Shown here: piece after piece, positions 7,356-11,887 of the stretch | Position numbering within the stretch: the first letter of the stretch is position 1 | Layout: each line of letters opens with the position of its first letter | Notes under the pieces: model-generated | Database searches by the model: none | The model's input: only the letters and a program-made list of their open reading frames with translations | What the model was told of the DNA's origin: nothing | Translations under genes and position numbers: made by a program | Assembly: GCA_030043495.1 (NCBI GenBank) | Contig: JASHXO010000164.1 | Span: 1 to 11,887, forward strand | Source: Candidatus Rhabdochlamydia sp. | GTDB lineage: Bacteria > Chlamydiota > Chlamydiia > Chlamydiales > Rhabdochlamydiaceae | Reading direction: 5' to 3' | Length of the DNA: 11,887 bases

Positions 7356-7979
7356 CTATTCAGGCTTGAAGCCGGAAAGTTCAAGGATTTCATTAAGAAG
7401 AGTGATCCAATTGTTGAGTACGCTGATCACGGGGCTTGCATTGTATCCTTCATGAAGTTGTTGCAACAATTCCATGAATGGAAAGGGGATCCAATCCTTT
7501 CCAGCATATTCAGTAAAATAATAGCCGAGAGTGTGGTCTGCTCCAGGAGGAAAATTTTGGACCTGTGAGATAAAAAATTTCACATTAGCTAGAATCTCAG
7601 ATGTATCAGGCAACAAAGAGAGAGAGTTGCAATCGTCCAAAATGCAATGCCATAAATCAGACAATTGCTGCGTAAAATCAGGATTATGGCTTTGATCTTC
7701 TAATGAAAGAACCACGAGCTGTTGTCTAAAGGCAATGATGTTTTCAATCAGCCGTCGGAGATCGAAGACAAGAGTCTGGCCTTTTTCTTTGGAAGAAAAA
7801 GTGGATAGGATTTTTTTAAAAAATGAGAGTAAAGTTGCATATATTTGCGAACGGGTAGCGTTTTTTAGGCTTGTAAAGGGTTCCCTTTCCTTTCGGTCTT
7901 TCTCAATAGGATTGACAATAATTTTTTCATAAGGAGAGGGCTCCTCTTTCCGATAAATGTTTTTGTCTAAATCGCCCAT
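7356..7979 (-). CDS. Hypothetical protein, 207 aa, no recognised domain
   Basis: I do not recognise this protein. The first 40 residues are strongly charged and probably disordered (many Lys, Glu and Asp, with PSPYEKI at 15-21). Residues 43-65 are Ser/Lys-rich, and the rest looks largely alpha-helical with leucine-rich stretches (about 70-95, 105-140, 165-205). There is no signal peptide or membrane span. Composition and size would suit a small cytoplasmic protein or a type III secretion substrate or chaperone, but nothing in the sequence proves it. The start ATG at 7979 has only a weak GGGA upstream. The frame is open over 624 bp, is the longest in the region and lies between genes of the same orientation, which supports it as real. 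It lies between hisS and uhpC, which are adjacent in C. trachomatis. Confidence 0.7.
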   Translation of the reverse strand: MGDLDKNIYRKEEPSPYEKIIVNPIEKDRKEREPFTSLKNATRSQIYATLLSFFKKILSTFSSKEKGQTLVFDLRRLIENIIAFRQQLVVLSLEDQSHNPDFTQQLSDLWHCILDDCNSLSLLPDTSEILANVKFFISQVQNFPPGADHTLGYYFTEYAGKDWIPFPFMELLQQLHEGYNASPVISVLNNWITLLNEILELSGFKPE

Positions 7980-8119
7980 AGCTGTCCCGAAATTCTAAAA
8001 ATTTGATTCTTTTTGCAGCGTTTTGTCACAGATTTTAGCGTCATTTCGAATGAATATGTTTGAGACAGTCTGCCAATACATGGAATTTAAAGGTGCAAAA
8101 AAAGACTTTAAAGACATAA

Positions 8120-8136
8120 ATTTCGAATTTCGAAAT
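8120..8136. promoter_or_regulatory. 17-bp palindrome, possible operator
   Basis: ATTTCGAA, a single T, then TTCGAAAT form a perfect odd palindrome in the spacer between divergent genes. This geometry suits a dimeric regulator or a small hairpin. It is 141 bp from the leftward start and 262 bp from uhpC. AT-rich DNA gives such palindromes by chance fairly often, so the call is tentative. Confidence 0.25.
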
Positions 8137-8387
8137 AGGTTCATATTTGGGTTGTCTATATAATGGGCATTCATGCCTGAGCGAGATCTAAAAATCAATC
8201 TTTGATATAGCAAAGCGGTTGTTTTAAAGGAAAAAGTTGATTATTAGTCGAATTTATTTTTAACTTCCATTCGTCTGAAAATTTTAGTAAAAACAGTAGT
8301 ATTTTTGAGATCGTACCCGCGTGGCCTGATGAGAAAAAGACAAAAAACAACTAATTCCATGCCAGAACACTATCAAAAGTAGAAAAA

Positions 8388-8393
8388 GAGGAG
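8388..8393 (+). promoter_or_regulatory. Ribosome-binding site that sets the GTG start of uhpC
   Basis: GAGGAG lies 5 nt before the GTG at 8399. It is one of the clearest Shine-Dalgarno matches in the window and decides in favour of this non-ATG start. Confidence 0.8.
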
Positions 8394-8398
8394 TCTTT

Positions 8399-9817
8399 GT
8401 GAGCATACTAGACATATTGAAGCCAGCCCCTTCTACTCCTGAAATTCAAGACCCCGATGCGGTCAACAAACACTATAAGTACTGGCGTTGGCGCATTTTC
8501 TACGGGATGTATGTTGGATACGTTTTCTACTACTTTACTCGAAAAAGCTTTACATTTGCGATGCCTGTCCTGATGCAAGATTTGGGATTGCAAATTAGCG
8601 ACCTCGGTATTTTAAGCAGCATTCTCGCTATTACTTATGGGCTCAGTAAATTTCTCAGCGGCATTCTCGCTGACAGATCCAATCCGCGCTATTTTATGGC
8701 AATTGGACTGATTTTGACTGGAGTCTTCAATATTTGTTTTGGGATGTCCTCTTCTATCGTCTTTTTTGCAGTCTTTTGGGGATTGAACGGTTTGTTCCAA
8801 GGCTGGGGTTGGCCGCCTTGCGCTAGGCTTCTCACACACTGGTATTCTCAAAAAGAAAGAGGGACTTGGTGGGGATTTTGCAGCAGCTCGCACAGTGTTG
8901 GCGGCGCGCTGATTCCTCTGGTTGCCGCATTTTGTGCTCAAACATGGGGATGGCGCTATGCGATGTATGTCCCGGGTGTCATGTGTATTGGAATTGGACT
9001 CTTCTTAATGAACCGTCTTCGAGATACTCCCCAATCTCTCGGACTCCCGACAATTGAGAAGTTTAAAAACGATTTTCCTTCCGCTAAACATTCTGAGGAA
9101 AAAGAAATCTCCGTCAAAGAGATGCTGTTCAAACATGTTCTTAGCAATAAGTACATTTGGGTCCTCGCGATTTCTTATTTCTTTGTCTACATCATCCGCC
9201 AGGCCATCAATGACTTTGGCGCCTTGTTTCTCATCAAGGAGAAAGGATATTCCATGATGACCGCTAGCGGAAGCGTGTTCTGGTTTGAAATCGGAGGAGT
9301 TTTCGGTAGCTTAGCGGCCGGATGGGCTTCCGATAGAATTTTTAAAGGAAGACGCGGACCGATCAATGTCCTATTTAGTATCGCAGTCATCTTCGCTATT
9401 GCAGGCCTATATCTTTCCCCTGCTGGCATGGTCATCCTCGATTATATCTTAATGTTCACGATCGGCTTTTTGATCTTTGGCCCTCAAATGCTCATTGGGA
9501 TTGCTGCTGTTGAACTTTCTCATAAAAAAGCGGCTGCAACTTCCAATGGTTTCGTCGGCTGGATCGCTTATCTCGGTGCTGCGACTGCAGGCTATCCCAT
9601 CAGTAAAATTGCTGAAATTTGGGGATGGTATGGTTTCTTTGTCGCTTTGGGTATCTGTGGCGCTGTTTCAGTCATCTTGCTGCTGCCGCTATGGAAAATC
9701 AAAAGCAACCCAAAATTTACTTCTCAAGATCAGACTGCGGCAAAGCTCGAGCCTGCTGGCTCCGCTGCAGACCCTGTTGGGACTGTCGAAACAGTGAAAG
9801 CAATGAAAGAAGAATAA
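8399..9817 (+). CDS. uhpC: Sugar-phosphate:phosphate antiporter, UhpC type (MFS/OPA)
   Basis: This 472-aa inner-membrane protein belongs to the organophosphate:phosphate antiporters of the major facilitator superfamily (GlpT, UhpT, UhpC). Chlamydial UhpC has been described as a glucose-6-phosphate transporter, letting the parasite take host sugar phosphate in exchange for phosphate. About 12 membrane segments lie between residues 34 and 432. Arg48 in FTRKSF and Arg267 in YIIRQAIND match the two substrate-binding arginines of the family (Arg45/Arg269 in GlpT). CSSSHSVGG (161-169) matches the family signature after the fourth segment. The start is GTG, supported by GAGGAG at 8388-8393 with 5-nt spacing; the first internal ATG would cut into the first membrane segment. 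A hydrophilic Ala/Glu-rich tail (about 440-472) is not needed for transport. The gene lies upstream of dnaE, as in C. trachomatis, but 435 bp away with inserted repeats. Confidence 0.94.
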   Translation: MSILDILKPAPSTPEIQDPDAVNKHYKYWRWRIFYGMYVGYVFYYFTRKSFTFAMPVLMQDLGLQISDLGILSSILAITYGLSKFLSGILADRSNPRYFMAIGLILTGVFNICFGMSSSIVFFAVFWGLNGLFQGWGWPPCARLLTHWYSQKERGTWWGFCSSSHSVGGALIPLVAAFCAQTWGWRYAMYVPGVMCIGIGLFLMNRLRDTPQSLGLPTIEKFKNDFPSAKHSEEKEISVKEMLFKHVLSNKYIWVLAISYFFVYIIRQAINDFGALFLIKEKGYSMMTASGSVFWFEIGGVFGSLAAGWASDRIFKGRRGPINVLFSIAVIFAIAGLYLSPAGMVILDYILMFTIGFLIFGPQMLIGIAAVELSHKKAAATSNGFVGWIAYLGAATAGYPISKIAEIWGWYGFFVALGICGAVSVILLLPLWKIKSNPKFTSQDQTAAKLEPAGSAADPVGTVETVKAMKEE

Positions 9818-9891
9818 ACCTTTAAAAACGGAAAATAAAACTCTTTCGCTCGGGGACAATCCTTTGCCCTTGAGAAATTTCCTGTCTTAAT

Positions 9892-10050
9892 AACCCAACC
9901 TGTCCCCTAACCTCCCTTAGACGCGGCAGCGAGATAGGTAAAATGCAAGATTCGTGAGAAAGCCAAGGTTGCGACCTTGGCTTCGTCAAGAATCTTATAT
10001 CTCGCATGTTTCGCTCAATTTGCCATGCAAGTTAGGGGACAAGTTGGGTT
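9892..10050. repeat. Nested inverted-repeat element with a central hairpin
   Basis: The outer arms 9892-9911 and 10031-10050 are inverted copies with one mismatch in 20. Three further nested pairs lie inside: GCGAGATA (9929-9936) with TATCTCGC (9998-10005), AAGATTC (9947-9953) with GAATCTT (9990-9996), and AAGCCAAGGT (9960-9969) with ACCTTGGCTT (9974-9983) around a TGCG loop. The inner part would fold as a 77-nt stem in RNA. No T-run follows on either strand, so a simple terminator is unlikely. A REP-like or non-autonomous mobile element, or a structured transcript, are the main options. Confidence 0.65.
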
Positions 10051-10096
10051 TATAACCTTTTATAACAAAATTCATTCCAGTATGATAGACTGCTAA

Positions 10097-10241
10097 CTAG
10101 TGCTCTGTAAACTTAATTTTTGCGGTTTCGGCTACGTCAAAGCCCCGCGGTTAATGAATTAATACAGCGCGCTTTACGATCGCTTAACCGCGGGGCTTTG
10201 ACGTAGCTGAAACCGCAAAAATTAAGTTTACAGAGCACTAG
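10097..10241. repeat. 145-bp palindrome, MITE-like element, immediately upstream of dnaE
   Basis: The arms 10097-10153 and 10185-10241 are 57-bp inverted copies differing at one position (10130 G against the partner of 10209). They enclose a 31-bp centre containing GCGCGC. Each end is CTAG, which may be a 4-bp YTAR-type target duplication as for IS5-group elements, or part of the terminal repeat, since CTAG is its own reverse complement. No coding capacity is present. The right end is 11 bp before the dnaE ATG. The high arm identity implies a recent insertion or ongoing conversion between arms. Confidence 0.8.
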
Positions 10242-10252
10242 GTAGATTTATC

Positions 10253-11887
10253 ATGAGTTGGATTCCTCTTCACGTTCACTCCCAATATTCGATTTTAAGC
10301 TCCTCTGCTTCCGTCGAAGCGATCGCTTTGGCAGCTGCAGAATTCAACATGCCTGCAGTTGCTTTGACCGACCAAGGCAACATGTATGGGGCTGTTGAAT
10401 TTTTCAAAGCCTGCAAGAGCGCTGATGTAAAACCGATCATCGGATGTGAACTATTTGTCGCTCCCCAATCGCGCCACGACAAGAAGCGCATTCCTGGAAT
10501 GCCGAATGGTTTTCCAATTGTGCTTCTTGTTAAAAATAAACAGGGATATCAAAATCTCTGTATCCTTAGCTCTTTGGCTCATCTTGAAGGATTTTACTAC
10601 ACGCCACGGATTGATAAAGAGCTTCTCTCAAAGCACAACGAAGGGCTGATTTGTCTATCCGGTCCGCATAACAGCATATTGGCACACCAGATCCTTCAGG
10701 GAAAAGAAGGAGAGCTCAAAGTAGAAATCGAGTGGTTTCAGTCCGTTTTCAAAGAAAACTACTATTTCGAACTCCTGCGCCATCAAATGAGCGATGAAGA
10801 TATTCGCCGCGATGAAATAGATCAAGAAGGATGGCTTTATCAGCAACACCTCGATACTATCAAAGGGCAGAAACAAGTCAATGAACGTCTGCTGGTTTTA
10901 TCGAAAGAAAAAGGGATTCGATGTGTAGCGGCAAATGATTCTCGATACATCGATAAAGAGGATTGGAAAGCCCATGAAATCTTGATGAATATTCAATCGG
11001 GGGAGCCGTGCGAGATTTGGGAAAAAGATTCACATGGCAATCCAAAAGAGCGCGTCCGCAATCCAAAGCGCCAGATCACTTACACGCACGAACTTTACTT
11101 TAAATCGCCAGCGGAAATGCAATCCTTATTTGCGGATATTCCCGAGGCAGTAGAAGAATCTGCGATCATTGCTTCGCAATGTCAATTTGAGTTTGATTTT
11201 AAGACAAAGTTTTATCCAGTTTTTGTTCCGCCGCATCTCGAGTGCAAGACTTTTTCAAAGGAAGAGCGGCTAACAGAAGCGGAAAAATTTTTGCGCAACT
11301 TATGTGAAGAGGGCGTTCCCAGAAGATACACACCAGAACGATTGGCAAAAGTCACAGAAAAATACCCTGGTCGCGATCCACTGGAAGTTATTCGTGAACG
11401 ATTAGATTATGAGCTCAACGTGATCTTGCCAAAAGGAATGGGAGACTATCTTCTCATTGTTTGGGACTTCATCAATTGGGCGAAAAAAAATGGCATTCCC
11501 ATGGGGCCTGGGCGAGGATCGGGAGCGGGCTCGATCGTTCTCTATTTGATCGGGATCACGGACATTGAACCATTGATGTTCAATTTGTTCTTCGAGCGGT
11601 TCATCAACCCTGAGCGCATTTCTTATCCCGACATTGACGTTGACATTTGCATGGACAGAAGAGCTGAAGTTATCGACTATACTGTACGCAAGTATGGGAA
11701 GGAAAAAGTCGCACAGATCATCACATTCGGGACGATGAAAGCGAAAATGGCGATCAAAGATGTCGGTCGTGTCCTAAGCGTGCCTTTGGCAAGGGTTAAT
11801 GAAATCGCCAAGCTTGTTCCTGAAGATCCCAATATGACTTTGGATAAAGCCCTCGAGATCGATCCCGATCTTAAACAACTTTACAAT
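10253..11887 (+). CDS. dnaE: DNA polymerase III alpha subunit, DnaE type (N-terminal part)
   Basis: This is the replicative polymerase of the chromosome. The window holds the first 545 residues; chlamydial DnaE is roughly 1,200 residues. The PHP domain begins at once with LHVHSQYS (6-13), followed by TDQGNMYGA near residue 43. The palm domain shows the conserved glycine-rich MGPGRGSGAG (417-426) and the catalytic PDIDVD motif, with Asp462 and Asp464 matching the metal-binding aspartates of E. coli DnaE (Asp401/Asp403). The third catalytic aspartate lies beyond the edge. ATG 10253 gives the normal N-terminus. Its ribosome-binding site is poor (AGG at 10240-10242), and the gene starts 11 bp after a large palindrome, so both promoter and translation may be shaped by that element. 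The frame is intact throughout. Confidence 0.97.
   Translation, partial: MSWIPLHVHSQYSILSSSASVEAIALAAAEFNMPAVALTDQGNMYGAVEFFKACKSADVKPIIGCELFVAPQSRHDKKRIPGMPNGFPIVLLVKNKQGYQNLCILSSLAHLEGFYYTPRIDKELLSKHNEGLICLSGPHNSILAHQILQGKEGELKVEIEWFQSVFKENYYFELLRHQMSDEDIRRDEIDQEGWLYQQHLDTIKGQKQVNERLLVLSKEKGIRCVAANDSRYIDKEDWKAHEILMNIQSGEPCEIWEKDSHGNPKERVRNPKRQITYTHELYFKSPAEMQSLFADIPEAVEESAIIASQCQFEFDFKTKFYPVFVPPHLECKTFSKEERLTEAEKFLRNLCEEGVPRRYTPERLAKVTEKYPGRDPLEVIRERLDYELNVILPKGMGDYLLIVWDFINWAKKNGIPMGPGRGSGAGSIVLYLIGITDIEPLMFNLFFERFINPERISYPDIDVDICMDRRAEVIDYTVRKYGKEKVAQIITFGTMKAKMAIKDVGRVLSVPLARVNEIAKLVPEDPNMTLDKALEIDPDLKQLYN

Larger units (their letters stand above)
7980..8398. other. Divergent intergenic region (419 bp) between the 207-aa gene and uhpC
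   Basis: I see no convincing gene. It must hold promoters for both divergent genes. Leftward, GTGACA (8029-8024) and TCAAAT (8006-8001) are spaced by 17 bp and could serve the 207-aa gene (4-5 matches per box). Rightward, no promoter stands out for uhpC: TTGATT at 8237-8242 lacks a good -10 partner. A 17-bp perfect odd palindrome lies at 8120-8136. The length and AT-richness would allow regulatory sites or remnants of a lost gene. Confidence 0.5.
9818..10252. other. Non-coding 435-bp region between uhpC and dnaE
   Basis: No gene is supported. The region holds two structured elements (9892-10050 and 10097-10241), described separately. The heptamer GGGGACA occurs three times: at 9852-9858, inverted at 9901-9907, and at 10035-10041. 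Between the elements, TATAAC is repeated with a 10-bp period (10051 and 10061) and TATGAT lies at 10081-10086. These resemble -10 boxes, but none has a good -35 partner. No clean terminator for uhpC is visible. Confidence 0.6.

Noticed and set aside
7995..8213. Minus-strand open frame of 72 codons upstream of the 207-aa gene
   Set aside because: It has no ribosome-binding site and no recognisable motif, an unusual composition, and it occupies the region expected to hold divergent promoters. A short unknown gene cannot be fully excluded.
9960..9983. Inner hairpin as a simple Rho-independent terminator
   Set aside because: The 10-bp stem is strong, but no T-tract follows on either strand and it is nested in a larger inverted-repeat structure.
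10097..10241. Palindrome as a terminator for uhpC
   Set aside because: The arms are far longer than a terminator stem, no T-run follows, and it sits at the dnaE start rather than after uhpC. A mobile-element origin explains it better.

Overview
The window looks like a chromosomal segment of an environmental (amoeba-symbiont type) chlamydia. The strongest evidence is gene order. mip, aspS and hisS lie on the minus strand, followed by uhpC and dnaE on the plus strand, which is the arrangement I recall for Chlamydia trachomatis CT541-CT545. A UhpC-type sugar-phosphate antiporter next to dnaE is typical of Chlamydiae. The base composition is moderately AT-rich. Genes and elements absent from the C. 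trachomatis block suggest a Parachlamydiaceae-like lineage rather than Chlamydia itself. Genus and species cannot be assigned from what is visible.

Layout. Positions 1-1539 (minus) hold a membrane protein that continues past the left edge. It fuses a degenerate dicarboxylate/amino-acid:cation symporter (DAACS) domain to the start of a periplasmic amino-acid-binding domain. Its 5' leader contains a 164-bp near-perfect palindrome (1561-1724). A strong hairpin terminator (1797-1820) then closes the leftward cluster hisS (5745-4444), aspS (4451-2661) and mip (2615-1833), which is read from a good sigma-66/sigma-70-type promoter at 5777-5805. Upstream lie two leftward genes that break the synteny. 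One encodes a 405-aa protein with a probable alpha-crystallin/Hsp20-like region and a C-terminal starch-binding-like domain (7080-5863). The other encodes a 207-aa protein I do not recognise (7979-7356). A 419-bp divergent spacer separates these from rightward uhpC (8399-9817). A 435-bp non-coding stretch with two further palindromic elements (9892-10050 and 10097-10241) leads to dnaE (10253 to beyond the right edge).

How the genes fit together. The conserved core serves translation (AspRS, HisRS), envelope protein folding (Mip), import of host glucose-6-phosphate (UhpC) and replication (DnaE). The accessory parts are the fused transporter, the two lineage-type proteins and three palindromic elements. 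Two of the elements are flanked by matching 4-bp CTAR sequences, which suggests non-autonomous elements mobilised by an IS5-type transposase. Each of these two ends within about 20 bp of a start codon, so each may affect expression of the gene that follows. I saw no tRNA, rRNA, CRISPR array or transposase gene.
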